NCBI GenBank assembly: GCA_016929395.1
Contig: JAFGIX010000046.1
Coordinates: 1 to 64,000, forward strand
Source: Candidatus Zymogenus saltonus
GTDB lineage: Bacteria > Desulfobacterota > Zymogenia > Zymogenales > Zymogenaceae
Reading direction: 5' to 3'
DNA: 64,000 nucleotides
Positions 14,974 to 23,751 of this stretch are shown here, piece by piece; positions within the stretch are counted from its first letter, which is position 1; the number at the start of each line of letters is the position of its first letter. Position numbers and translations under genes: made by a program. Under the pieces are notes generated by a model. That model did not search any database. It was not told the origin of the DNA and saw nothing but the letters and a program-made list of their open reading frames with translations.

Positions 14974-16260
14974 ATGAATATAACCTGCCCGCACTGCAAT
15001 CTTAACGGCAAGATATCGGAAGATAAGCTGAAGGCCTCGGCGGGGAAGATACGGTGTCCCCGCTGCAAGAAGACCTTCTCGCCGGAGACGGTTGTCGGCC
15101 GGGAACATGAAGCCGAAGTCGTTGTCGAGGAGATAAAGCTGGAGAGAGACATCGGCGGAGACGATTTGAGGTTTCTCGAGGACGACGAGCTTGGTTACGT
15201 CGAGGGAGGTGGTGCCGGCGACATATCCCTCGTGAGCGAACTGAATGATATTGGCTCCCTCGACGAGGATGACATCCTTGGTCCCATGGAGGGGGATGTC
15301 CTGGAAGACATCATTGATGAGCCGCTGGAGGTGGTGGAGCCCCTTGATGAGGATGAGGATGAGGAGATAGAGATCAGAGGCAAAAAGGGAATTGGATTAA
15401 AGGAGAAGAAGCCGAAAAAGGAGCCGAAAGATAAGGTGGTTGAATCTATTCCCGTCGGTGACAAGGCGGGGAAGGTCCCCTGGAAAAGGGGCGGGGCCGA
15501 GGCGGTCAGATGGGGGGGATTCAGGCTCTTGTTGCTGGGAGTCTTTTTGGCGGCATCAATTTATGTCGTATTCTACAGCTGGAGTGCTTACTATAAGCCG
15601 TTTCTCGAGGAAAAGGAATTTTTGGAGGATTCAAAGGCCCTCCTCGCGAAGTACCGGGAGCTCAAGACGATATTGGAGGAGGGCATTTCCGATCCCGTTT
15701 ATATAGTCAAGGCCGTCGAGCTGGCGTATCCCTATAACATGTATGTTGAAAAATACGACGTTATAAAGAAAGATAACAAAAAAGGCGCCAAAGATGCCGG
15801 TGCAGAGGTTAAGGGAAACAAGCGTTTCAACGATCCCCTCTACGGCTCTCTCGCAATCACGGGGAGGCTCTTTCTTGCAAGCAAGGAGCTTCTCAGGAGA
15901 AATCTGAAGCCGGAGGATTACTTTAACGTGGAGTGGGGCGGCGAGCTTCCCATCAAGACCAGAGAACAATATATCGATGAGGTGAAGGCCGGACTCGCTG
16001 CGTGCCTCGACTTGATGGACGACAACGTCAATTATGCCATAACGCTTACGGATATAAGCGAGGATTTTTCCTTCTTTGACAGGATCGTCGATCATGGACT
16101 CAGAATTGTCGGGAAAAATGACGTGACGAAATATAGAAGCTTCTACACAAAGAACCTCAAAAAGGTAAACAAGAAAAAGCTGAAGAAATTTAATAAAAGC
16201 ATTCCCATCATGAAACAGACCGTCGAAGAGATAGAGTTATTCATCGGCAGGCTTAGATAA
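14974..16260 (+). CDS. zinc-ribbon (MJ0042-type) single-pass membrane protein
   Basis: A 428-residue protein. The N-terminal zinc ribbon has Cys5, Cys8, Cys28 and Cys31 (C-P-H-C ... C-P-R-C), the MJ0042 motif common in Desulfobacterota and Myxococcota. A strongly acidic linker (about 45-135) is followed by a basic stretch, one membrane helix (about 184-206) and a 220-residue helical C-terminal domain with many lysines, probably periplasmic. No enzymatic motif is seen. ATG 14974 follows GGGGGTAGAG. In other bacteria this ribbon opens many unrelated membrane or regulatory proteins, so it gives no specific function. Confidence 0.65.
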   Translation: MNITCPHCNLNGKISEDKLKASAGKIRCPRCKKTFSPETVVGREHEAEVVVEEIKLERDIGGDDLRFLEDDELGYVEGGGAGDISLVSELNDIGSLDEDDILGPMEGDVLEDIIDEPLEVVEPLDEDEDEEIEIRGKKGIGLKEKKPKKEPKDKVVESIPVGDKAGKVPWKRGGAEAVRWGGFRLLLLGVFLAASIYVVFYSWSAYYKPFLEEKEFLEDSKALLAKYRELKTILEEGISDPVYIVKAVELAYPYNMYVEKYDVIKKDNKKGAKDAGAEVKGNKRFNDPLYGSLAITGRLFLASKELLRRNLKPEDYFNVEWGGELPIKTREQYIDEVKAGLAACLDLMDDNVNYAITLTDISEDFSFFDRIVDHGLRIVGKNDVTKYRSFYTKNLKKVNKKKLKKFNKSIPIMKQTVEEIELFIGRLR

Positions 16261-16411
16261 ATTAACGGGGAGCTGTACCGGTTATTTTTGTCTTGACAAA
16301 AGGAAGATATTTTGATTTTCTACGTTGATTTGACGACGACCGGGGATGCGAAAGTGAGATGAAATTTGGGCACGTGGGGGCCAAATGTCCATACCCTGGA
16401 GTATCGATTGA

Positions 16412-16440
16412 TTGGTTCCGCCTTTGTCGATACATATAAT
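16412..16440 (+). promoter_or_regulatory. possible promoter of the SUMF1-like gene
   Basis: TTGGTT (16412-16417), 17-bp spacer, TATAAT (16435-16440). It lies in the gene-free gap 16261-16622. The leader would be about 200 nt. The rest of the gap shows only a weak GC hairpin followed by ATTTTTG (16262-16290), possibly ending the upstream transcript. Confidence 0.35.
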
Positions 16441-16649
16441 TTCTTGTACCTTTGGTGATTATTGAAGACAGTGACAGGACGGGGGAGATAGACTGATCGG
16501 AGATTTTAGGAGCGGTCGGGAGCGGTTTTTCTAAATGAACTGCTGGGAGTCGGGAGGCGAAAGTAGATTCCCTTATTTTTTAAGCATCTCGACGCTCTTT
16601 TGATTTAAATTCGACTTAAAAAATGAAAAGAAATATTAAGAGAGGGATT

Positions 16650-17471
16650 ATGCGGGTGAGGTGCTTAAAGCTGTTGCTTGGTATATTCATAGCGATCATT
16701 TCTATATCTCTTTTCACGGCGGCCGCTGTGGTTTCGACCGCGGGGGAGTATGAGGATATGATCCTCGTCCCGGAGGGGCCGTTCGTCATGGGAGACGACA
16801 TGGGAGGGGCCGACGCAAAACCGGCCCACACCGTTTATCTCAAGGCCTTCTTCATCGACAGGTACGAGGTTACCAATGCCGATTTCGCAAAGTTCCTGAA
16901 CGAAAAGGGGAACAGGATGGAGGGTGGCGCGAATTGGATATATATCGGCAGGGAGGGGTGCAAGATCGAAAAGGTGGGCCGTGGTTTCAAGCCCGTTTTG
17001 GGTTGCGAAAACCACCCCGTGGTGATGGTGACCTACTACGGGGCCAAGGCCTATGCGGATTGGATGAAAAAGAGGCTCCCCACGGAGGCGGAATGGGAAA
17101 AGGCGGCCAGGGGCGGTCTCTCTTCGATGAAATATCCCAGGGGGGACGATATAAACACGATCAACGCCAACTATGGGCGAAGAAAGATGGGAACCGCCCC
17201 TGTGGGCAATTATCCCCCGAACGGATTCGGCCTTTACGACGTGGCGGGAAACGCGGCGGAGATGGTAAATGATTTTTACGCGGCTAATTACTACAGGAAT
17301 TCTCCCGAGATGAATCCCGGGGGTCCGGAGGTCGGGGAGAATCACGTAATCAGGGGCGGGGACTACCTCTCTCATTCAGAGGGGCTCTCCGTTTATAAAA
17401 GATGCGAGGGTCCGTCCCCATATGTGGCCCTCCCTAATGTGGGCTTTCGTCTTGTCAAGGACTTGAAATAA
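16650..17471 (+). CDS. exported formylglycine-generating-enzyme-like (SUMF1/FGE-sulfatase fold) protein
   Basis: A 273-residue protein from ATG 16650 (preceded by AGAGAGGG; the frame opens at 16623). The signal anchor is about 1-30. The FGE-sulfatase domain covers about 32-273: M-I-L-V-P-E-G-P-F-V-M-G-D, the hallmark R-L-P-T-E-A-E-W-E-K-A-A-R-G-G, G-L-Y-D-V-A-G-N-A-A-E-M-V, and the final N-V-G-F-R-L-V. True aerobic FGE carries a Cys pair in the C-terminal R-C-x-R/S-x-C region; here that segment has a single C-E-G-P-S-P-Y. So formylglycine formation is unlikely and a structural, lectin-like or EgtB-like role is as probable. Exported, function unknown. Confidence 0.8.
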   Translation: MRVRCLKLLLGIFIAIISISLFTAAAVVSTAGEYEDMILVPEGPFVMGDDMGGADAKPAHTVYLKAFFIDRYEVTNADFAKFLNEKGNRMEGGANWIYIGREGCKIEKVGRGFKPVLGCENHPVVMVTYYGAKAYADWMKKRLPTEAEWEKAARGGLSSMKYPRGDDINTINANYGRRKMGTAPVGNYPPNGFGLYDVAGNAAEMVNDFYAANYYRNSPEMNPGGPEVGENHVIRGGDYLSHSEGLSVYKRCEGPSPYVALPNVGFRLVKDLK

Positions 17472-17564
17472 GCTTTAGGCCGATAAAACCGTTGGATGGC
17501 GTCGTTGCGACTTTTAGAACCTTTAAACATTTAAGGGAAAACGGGTATGCAATAGGGCAGGTTT

Positions 17565-17588
17565 AACTGGCCTTATTAGGGCAGTTTT
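17565..17588 (+). terminator. probable intrinsic terminator after the SUMF1-like gene
   Basis: AACTGGCC (17565-17572), loop TTATTA, GGGCAGTT (17579-17586) pair at seven of eight positions and run into TTTTC. It lies 93 nt after the stop. The rest of the gene-free gap 17472-17866 is AT-rich and shows no gene; it includes the 12-bp palindrome ACAATATATTGT at 17808-17819. Confidence 0.4.
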
Positions 17589-17866
17589 CAGACATCTTGT
17601 CTCATTTATCACGAGGCTGTAAAATACTCGGGGAAATCTATTCAAGATACCTTACTCCACTTTTTTAGGTGAAGATTGCGGCTCACGTTAATATATACCA
17701 ATTCTTTTTCCGCCTCAGAGAAATCGCTTTAAGAAACAAATCCTGAATGAAAATCTTTTTGCGGAAAATATGGATAAATATATAGGATTAGCATCCAACG
17801 AAAGTTCACAATATATTGTCTATGTCGCTTATCTTTTTTTTTCCATTGGAAGCTTGAAAATCGGTT

Positions 17867-18589
17867 TTGAAGAGGATAGGAATAATAGCGGCCCTTAAAC
17901 GGGAAGTCAAATATTTAATAAAGGATATGGAGGAGGTTCGGTCCGTCGGAAAGGGCGTTGTTTCTTCTAATCCGATATACGAGTGGACGGTCAACGGGCG
18001 GGAAATAATCGTCGTTATTTCCGGCGTGGGGAAAAAAGGCTCCGAACGGGCGATCAGGCTGCTCATCGACTCGTATAATCCGGAGCTGATAATCATAACC
18101 GGTTATGCCGGTTCCCTCACACCCGATCTCGTGGTGGGGGATGTTGTGGTGTACTCCCGGGCCTTGTCGGAATCGGGTGAACATGTCGACTTCATCAAGC
18201 CGGAGCCGCTGTTTTCAACCCGCTTTGGGAATGATGGAACGGTCCTTACCGTTGACAAATTTATTGGATCGGTAGACGGAAAAAGGGAGATCGGAGAGAG
18301 GCTGGGCGCCCCGATAGTCGACATGGAGAGCCTTTACATCGGAAGGATTGCGGCAGAGAAGGGCCTCCCGTGCATCGGAATTAGGGTCATATCGGACGAC
18401 CTGGTTATGGAAATACCGAACCTTTCCGGATTGCTAAACAGGGAGGGAGAGGCGGAGATAGTGAGGGCTATAAGGTTTTTTATGAGTCATCCGGGGACGG
18501 TGGTTCCGCTGTTTTTTTTCTTGTATAATATGCGAAGGGCGACCCTAATACTTGACGGATATATCAGGGAAAACCTGCATTTGCTATGA
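17867..18589 (+). CDS. MTA/SAH nucleosidase-like purine phosphorylase-superfamily protein
   Basis: A 240-residue protein of the nucleoside phosphorylase fold. The start I-G-I-I-A-A-L-K-R-E-V, I-S-G-V-G-K-K-G-S-E-R-A (about 51-62), I-T-G-Y-A-G-S-L and the ribose-binding V-D-M-E-S (about 150-154), then R-V-I-S-D-D with the catalytic Asp, match MTA/SAH nucleosidases. The hopanoid-cluster phosphorylase HpnG belongs here and has a similar C-terminal extension; no hopanoid genes are in view, so that is a possibility only. The start is TTG 17867 without a visible Shine-Dalgarno, so the start is uncertain. It stands between AT-rich gaps, upstream of the exopolysaccharide locus. Confidence 0.75.
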   Translation: MKRIGIIAALKREVKYLIKDMEEVRSVGKGVVSSNPIYEWTVNGREIIVVISGVGKKGSERAIRLLIDSYNPELIIITGYAGSLTPDLVVGDVVVYSRALSESGEHVDFIKPEPLFSTRFGNDGTVLTVDKFIGSVDGKREIGERLGAPIVDMESLYIGRIAAEKGLPCIGIRVISDDLVMEIPNLSGLLNREGEAEIVRAIRFFMSHPGTVVPLFFFLYNMRRATLILDGYIRENLHLL

Positions 18590-18626
18590 AAAATAGATAA
18601 ATTAAGAGAAATTATTTAAAATTATG

Positions 18627-18655
18627 TTGATATATTATAAAATTTAGTATATATT
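18627..18655 (+). promoter_or_regulatory. candidate promoter of the exopolysaccharide locus
   Basis: TTGATA (18627-18632), 17-bp spacer, TATATT (18650-18655), in the very AT-rich gap before the first gene of the locus; leader about 180 nt. An imperfect hairpin (AAGGC 18707-18711 with GCCTT 18726-18730, nested GCAC/GTGC) lies in this leader and precedes a T-rich stretch, so some attenuation is conceivable. AT richness lowers certainty. Confidence 0.4.
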
Positions 18656-18842
18656 GTGAATAACTTGATGTTTTTAGTCCGATTCTGCAAAAATATTAGG
18701 CGATATAAGGCGTTTAGCACGTAGTGCCTTTTGTTGTTTTGTTATTTCTATTAAGGCAAATAACTGAAAGCCAATATATATTTTTTCTGATGCAGGGACA
18801 GAACAGAGAAAAGTATATAACAGATAAGTTTGAATTTGAAAG

Positions 18843-19646
18843 ATGTATAAGTCATACTGGGGATTAATAGACGCTCCTTTCGAGAATGTTCCCGATCCGT
18901 CCTTTCTCTATGAATCCCCGCAGCACAAGGAGGCCCTTTCGAGGATGCTCTACGGCATCTCCCGAAGGAAGGGGTGTGTAATGCTTACGGGAGAGATCGG
19001 AAGCGGGAAGACCACCCTTTCCAGGACGCTCATCCAGCGTCTTCCGAGGGAAAATTTTGAAGTTGCGCTCATTGAGAATCCTAAATTGACCCCCCTACTC
19101 TTTATACAGGAGATTATATATCAATTTACCGGAGAGAATGTCGATCAGAAGAAGACAAACATGCTTCACCATTTGAACCGTATCCTTTACAAGAACGTCT
19201 CCGATGACAAGGAGTCCGTAATTGTCATTGACGAGGCGCAGCTGATTGAGACCAAAGAGACATTTGAGGAGTTAAGACTCCTTCTGAACTTTCAGCTTAA
19301 CGACCGCTTCCTCCTGACTCTAATACTCATCGGTCAGCCGGAGTTAAAACAGATTGTGAATTCGATACCTCAGTTCGAGCAGCGGGTGGCTATAAAGTAT
19401 CACCTTCAGAACCTCTCTTATGAGGAGATGGTAAAGTATATTGAATTTCGTCTGAAGAGGGCGGGTTTAAACAGAAACGTCTTCACTATCGAGTCTATGG
19501 AAAAGATCTTCAATTACTCCGGCGGAACACCAAGAAAGATAAACAATATCTGCGATATGGGTCTGCTTGTGGGATGGAACATGAAGAGTAAATATGTGGA
19601 TTCATCCATTATTAGTAATTTATTAAGTGAGAATAAAAATTGGTAA
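18843..19646 (+). CDS. ExeA-like AAA ATPase of the exopolysaccharide locus
   Basis: A 267-residue P-loop ATPase. N-terminal Y-W-G-L-I-D-A-P-F and the Walker A G-E-I-G-S-G-K-T-T (about 49-57), Walker B V-I-V-I-D-E-A-Q (about 125-132), and L-I-L-I-G-Q-P-E-L (sensor region) match the ExeA/GspA-like group that is a standard member of XrtA/PEP-CTERM-associated and related exopolysaccharide loci. It lacks the C-terminal peptidoglycan-binding part of GspA. It is the first gene of the locus and overlaps the next gene by 7 bp. Its partner in export is unknown; no exosortase gene is present in the window. Confidence 0.85.
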   Translation: MYKSYWGLIDAPFENVPDPSFLYESPQHKEALSRMLYGISRRKGCVMLTGEIGSGKTTLSRTLIQRLPRENFEVALIENPKLTPLLFIQEIIYQFTGENVDQKKTNMLHHLNRILYKNVSDDKESVIVIDEAQLIETKETFEELRLLLNFQLNDRFLLTLILIGQPELKQIVNSIPQFEQRVAIKYHLQNLSYEEMVKYIEFRLKRAGLNRNVFTIESMEKIFNYSGGTPRKINNICDMGLLVGWNMKSKYVDSSIISNLLSENKNW

Positions 19647-20701
19647 AAATATCAGATATCATAAGGGGTCAGGATATCTTTGAAGATAAAAAGCAGAAGG
19701 GCGGGTTAAACAGTCAGGGTAAAGATGTTGCAATCAGCGATATTCTCACTCCCGACGATATTCTAGGCGAGAAGATCTCGCAGTATTTGAGAGCCCCGAC
19801 GGAAGTCGAAAAGAAGGAAGCGCTTCTAATCTTGTCGGAGCTTAACGAGCTTCTCGACAATATGTTTTCTTCCATGCGAAAAGGCGAAAAATTTGATATT
19901 ATTCCGCTAAGCCTGCACGCCAAGAGATTGGTAAACTCCATTGATAAATACCAGAATATCTTCATGGCCCAGATGTATAACAGCTATGATTACACAAATC
20001 TTTCTTATAACTCCCTCTGGACGACGATTATCGCGATAAAGATCGGAAGGAGGATCGGGATGAGCGGGGCGGAGCTCAATGAGCTTGCACTGGCCGGACT
20101 TACCCACGATGTGGGTCTGGGTCTGATACCCGAAGATATTTTAAGTAATGAAAAGGAGCTCTTAAGGAGCGAGGTGAGGGAGATAGAGTCCCATCCGGAT
20201 AAGGGGAGCGAGTTTCTCAAGAAGTTCGGAAACGGGTATCAGCACCTGTCCTTGATCGCCCTTCAGGAGCATGAGAGGGAGGACGGTTCCGGCTATCCCA
20301 AGGGATTGACCGGAAAAGATATTCATCAACATGCAAAGATAATCGGCCTCGCGGACACTTACGAGGCGATGACCCAGGACAGACCTTACAGGAAGCGGAT
20401 CTTGCCCCTTTACGTTATGAAGGACATCGTCGAGAATATGAAGGGTAAATACAACAGCGAAATAATTAAGGCGCTCCTTGAGGAGGTAACCCTTTTCCCC
20501 GTAGGCAGTTATGTAAGACTCAACAGTAAAGAAGTCGGGAGGGTAATCGCGGGAACGGGGGAAACGCATTTTCGGCAGATTGTGCAGATACTTTACGACA
20601 GCGACGGTAAAAAACTTAAAACCCCGAAGATCGTTAATCTTATGGAGGCCCATCTTATACATATTGTAGAGCCCGTCGACGAAAATCAGTTGGAGGGTTA
20701 A
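19640..20701 (+). CDS. HD-GYP domain phosphodiesterase-like protein
   Basis: A 353-residue cytosolic protein starting at TTG 19640. An N-terminal helical region (about 40-130) leads to the HD-GYP domain (about 125-290): L-T-H-D-V-G-L (HD near 155) and H-E-R-E-D-G-S-G-Y-P-K-G-L (GYP near 220), with D-T-Y-E-A-M-T-Q-D-R-P-Y-R. These residues match active HD-GYP enzymes, which hydrolyse cyclic di-GMP. The C-terminal part (about 300-345) looks like the small domain often following HD-GYP. The overlap with the ATPase gene and position inside the locus suggest local c-di-GMP control of polysaccharide production. Confidence 0.9.
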   Translation: MVKISDIIRGQDIFEDKKQKGGLNSQGKDVAISDILTPDDILGEKISQYLRAPTEVEKKEALLILSELNELLDNMFSSMRKGEKFDIIPLSLHAKRLVNSIDKYQNIFMAQMYNSYDYTNLSYNSLWTTIIAIKIGRRIGMSGAELNELALAGLTHDVGLGLIPEDILSNEKELLRSEVREIESHPDKGSEFLKKFGNGYQHLSLIALQEHEREDGSGYPKGLTGKDIHQHAKIIGLADTYEAMTQDRPYRKRILPLYVMKDIVENMKGKYNSEIIKALLEEVTLFPVGSYVRLNSKEVGRVIAGTGETHFRQIVQILYDSDGKKLKTPKIVNLMEAHLIHIVEPVDENQLEG

Positions 20702-20710
20702 TAGAGCTAA

Positions 20711-21436
20711 ATGAAATCATATATAAAAAGAAAAAGTTTTACAGAGATATTTTGTAAGATCGGAATCATTTGTTCTTCCGTATTGCTTGTTTTTTCGGCC
20801 GCCGTGTCGTGTACGCCGATGGGAAGCACGTCTGCCGGCCCCGTTCACTCGTTGCCGACGGAGGCGAGCCGTTACGAACACAGGGTTCAGCCCGGGGATT
20901 TTATCGATATAAACCTCTGGGAGGAGGGGGAGCTGAAGGAGTACAAGGTTCAGGTCACAAAGAGGGGAACGATAAGCTTTTTGTTCTTCGAGGACATCAA
21001 CGTGTTGGGAATGACAAATAAGGAGCTGGACAAGCACCTGACACAGGTCCTGTTGGAATATTACGTTTCTCCCATGCTTACTGTAAAGATAAGGGAAGTT
21101 GTGTACCTCTTGGGGGAGGCCAAAAACCCGGGGGCATATACCTTTGAAGACGGCTTGACCCTCGCCGCAATACTCGCTTCGGCGGGTGGGCCGACAAAGG
21201 ACGCAAAGCTTAAGAATGTCCTGGTGATCAGGGGTTACAACAAAGACCCGGAGGTGGTTGTTGCGAATTTCAGAAAGATGTTGAAAAAGGGCGACCTGAC
21301 CCAGAACATCTATCTTAAGGGCGGAGACATCATCTTTCTGCCTTCCACAACGATCGCAAACGTCAACTATTTTGTAAGGCAGATTATGCCCATACTTGAA
21401 TTCTTGATGTTTCCGACAAGAGTTGTATTTCCTTAA
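20711..21436 (+). CDS. Wza-like polysaccharide export lipoprotein
   Basis: A 241-residue protein with an N-terminal signal and lipobox-like A-V-S-C (lipidation at Cys34). The mature part has a Poly_export domain (about 55-135: Y-R-V-Q-P-G-D-F-I-D-I-N-L-W is represented as H-R-V-Q-P-G-D-F-I-D-I-N) and a SLBB-type domain (Y-L-L-G-E-A-K-N-P-G-A-Y, about 137-148). It ends with a hydrophobic helix (about 218-238) comparable to the outer-membrane helix of Wza. It should form the outer-membrane exit pore. The next gene is its usual partner, a Wzc-like kinase, 23 bp downstream. Confidence 0.9.
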   Translation: MKSYIKRKSFTEIFCKIGIICSSVLLVFSAAVSCTPMGSTSAGPVHSLPTEASRYEHRVQPGDFIDINLWEEGELKEYKVQVTKRGTISFLFFEDINVLGMTNKELDKHLTQVLLEYYVSPMLTVKIREVVYLLGEAKNPGAYTFEDGLTLAAILASAGGPTKDAKLKNVLVIRGYNKDPEVVVANFRKMLKKGDLTQNIYLKGGDIIFLPSTTIANVNYFVRQIMPILEFLMFPTRVVFP

Positions 21437-21459
21437 AGACTACGAAAAGGGAATTTTTT

Positions 21460-23727
21460 ATGGCTCAATATGAGATACAACTGAAAGACCTGATCAGGAT
21501 AGTAAGAAAGCGCAAGAACATAATTATTTTTTCGACCGTTACCCTTTCCGTCCTGAGCTTTTTATTTGCCTTGATTCAATCGCCCCCTCCCATGTACAAG
21601 GCGGTGGCGAAGGTTAAATACGACAGCAGTCGGTCTCTTGTAGGGATGATGCCCAGCTTCTACTACTCGCCTTACAGCAATATCAAGTCTCAAACGAAGA
21701 TCATTACCAGTTTCCCTGTATTAAAGGAGGCCGCAAAAGAGGTCGGACTTATAAGTATTGGGGATATGAGCGAGGAACAGGAAAATGACACGATCCTGCA
21801 CTCCAAGGAGCATATGAGCAATATCTCCATGATCGAGGCGGCAGTGAAGGCCGAGCCGGAAGAGGGCACGGATATAATAAATATTACTGTAATATACAAA
21901 GATCCGGTTATGGCCGCCGATATTGCAAATGCCCTGGCCAAAAGCTACAAAGAGTACAATATAAAGTTAAAAAATGAGCAAACCATCAAGACAAAGGAGT
22001 TCATCGAGAAACAGTTGAAAGAGCTTTCAAGAAGATTAAATAAGGCCGAAGATGAGCTGAAGGATTTTCAAAACAAAAAGGAAATCGTTTCTCTGGACAG
22101 TCAGGCCTTGATGGATTTGAAAGCTCTCGATGACCTCCAAAGGAAACATGAGGCCCTTAATCGTGAAAACCAGACCCTGGTCTATTACAGGAGTAATCTC
22201 TCGTCGAAGGGCTCATCGGGGAACATGTTTCAGCTCAGAGAAATTGACAGGGACAGCACCCTCAACAGGTATAATCTGGAGCTTCAGGAGCTTCTGATAG
22301 AGCGGGACAAGTATCTCACGACGTACACGGAGCGTCACCCGAAGGTCGTGGACGTAAACAATAAAATCTCAAAATTGAGAGGCTCGATCCGTTCGGATAT
22401 TTATGCAAGGATAGAGACGAACAAGAAGGACATGGAGATACTGAAGAAGGATATCGAAAAGTATAAAGAGAAGACAGCGGAATATCCGAACGACAGCCTG
22501 ACCCTCGTCAGGCTCGAGAGGGAGGTGGAGCTTCAGAGCGGTCTCTTTTCCGAGCTGAATTCAAAATACCAGGAGATTCTAATCCAGGAATCCGGCAAGA
22601 TTGTGGAGGTATCCGAGGTGACGCCGGCCCTTGTCAATGAAAAGAGGGTCAATCCACCGAAGATCGGATCCTCGTTTTTTATGGGCCTTTTTATCGGATT
22701 GTTTCTCGGCATCTTTTTCGCGATCGTAAGAGAAAACATGGACACCTCCATAGGGACCATCGAAGATGTTGAGAGCTATCTTGAGATTCCGGTTCTCGGG
22801 GTCATTCCGTATGTTGCATCGATTAAGGGCGTTCCGGGGGAAGAGGAGGCAAAAGAAAAGGAGGGGGATTCGGAGCCCCCGCTCGTCTTTTTAATGAACC
22901 CGAAGTCCCAGGTTGTGGAGGCGTACAGGAGTCTTCGCACGAACATCCTCTTTATTAATCAGGAAAAGGGGACGAAAACATTCATGGTGACAAGCTCCTC
23001 CCTCCAGGAGGGGAAAACGATAAACTGCATCAATATTGCCGTCACCCTTGCCCAGGGTGGGTATCGTACCCTTTTGGTCGAGGCGGACATGCGCCGGGGC
23101 ACCATAGGCAAGATCTTTGGAATAGAGAAGTCCCCGGGGTTGTCGGACATCATCCTTTCCAGCCGGAACTGGAAGGAAGTGAAAAGGGACATCAACGATA
23201 TACTGCTGGGCGGCATCGATATGGACGTTCTTATAAAATCTCCCGAGCTGTCGAATTTCAACATAATTACTTCAGGGACCTTCCCCATCAATCCATCGGA
23301 ACTGATCAACTCCCAGCAGATGTCCAAGTTCATAGAAGAGGTAAAGGAAAGCTACGACTTTGTGATTTTCGATTCTACTCCGGTGCTCCCCGTGACGGAT
23401 GCGGTCCTCCTGAGCCAAAAGATCGAAGGAGTCATCTTGCTCTACGAGGTGGGCAAGATCGCAAGGGGCGTTCTCAAGCGCTCCAAACTGCATCTGGAGG
23501 CGGTCAAAGCGAATGTGGTAGGGGTGATCTTAAACGGCGTGAGGCCGGAATACGGCCCGGATTATTACGAATATCACTATCAGTACTATTACAGCGAAGA
23601 GAAAGAGAGCCCCAAGCCGAAAGATCTTGCGGCCTTGAAGGAGATGATTACAAAGGAGAACATGATGTATCTTTTGAACTCCGCAAAAAATGGGATCTCA
23701 AATCTCTTCAAGAGGAAAACGAAATAG
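21460..23727 (+). CDS. Wzc-like polysaccharide co-polymerase / BY-kinase
   Basis: A 755-residue inner-membrane protein. First membrane helix about 18-40, a long periplasmic coiled-coil (Wzz-type, about 170-380), second helix about 403-425, then a cytosolic BY-kinase domain (about 485-715): Walker A S-S-S-L-Q-E-G-K-T (lysine near 521), Walker A' L-L-V-E-A-D-M-R-R and Walker B V-I-F-D-S-T-P-V. The C-terminal region holds the tyrosine-rich cluster Y-G-P-D-Y-Y-E-Y-H-Y-Q-Y-Y-Y, the usual autophosphorylation tail, here internal and followed by a further 50 residues. It controls chain length and export with the Wza-like protein. Confidence 0.93.
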   Translation: MAQYEIQLKDLIRIVRKRKNIIIFSTVTLSVLSFLFALIQSPPPMYKAVAKVKYDSSRSLVGMMPSFYYSPYSNIKSQTKIITSFPVLKEAAKEVGLISIGDMSEEQENDTILHSKEHMSNISMIEAAVKAEPEEGTDIINITVIYKDPVMAADIANALAKSYKEYNIKLKNEQTIKTKEFIEKQLKELSRRLNKAEDELKDFQNKKEIVSLDSQALMDLKALDDLQRKHEALNRENQTLVYYRSNLSSKGSSGNMFQLREIDRDSTLNRYNLELQELLIERDKYLTTYTERHPKVVDVNNKISKLRGSIRSDIYARIETNKKDMEILKKDIEKYKEKTAEYPNDSLTLVRLEREVELQSGLFSELNSKYQEILIQESGKIVEVSEVTPALVNEKRVNPPKIGSSFFMGLFIGLFLGIFFAIVRENMDTSIGTIEDVESYLEIPVLGVIPYVASIKGVPGEEEAKEKEGDSEPPLVFLMNPKSQVVEAYRSLRTNILFINQEKGTKTFMVTSSSLQEGKTINCINIAVTLAQGGYRTLLVEADMRRGTIGKIFGIEKSPGLSDIILSSRNWKEVKRDINDILLGGIDMDVLIKSPELSNFNIITSGTFPINPSELINSQQMSKFIEEVKESYDFVIFDSTPVLPVTDAVLLSQKIEGVILLYEVGKIARGVLKRSKLHLEAVKANVVGVILNGVRPEYGPDYYEYHYQYYYSEEKESPKPKDLAALKEMITKENMMYLLNSAKNGISNLFKRKTK

Positions 23728-23751
23728 CTCCCCAAAAAACCCATCGCCCAA

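Noticed and set aside
16262-16290. Terminator after the zinc-ribbon gene
   Set aside because: The stem needs a bulge and is short; mentioned only as a weak possibility in the gap note.
17808-17819. 12-bp palindrome ACAATATATTGT
   Set aside because: A 12-bp palindrome is expected several times by chance in 64 kb, more so in AT-rich DNA.
18843-20701. PEP-CTERM/exosortase system
   Set aside because: The ExeA-like ATPase is of that type, but no exosortase gene and no PEP-CTERM tail was seen in the window.
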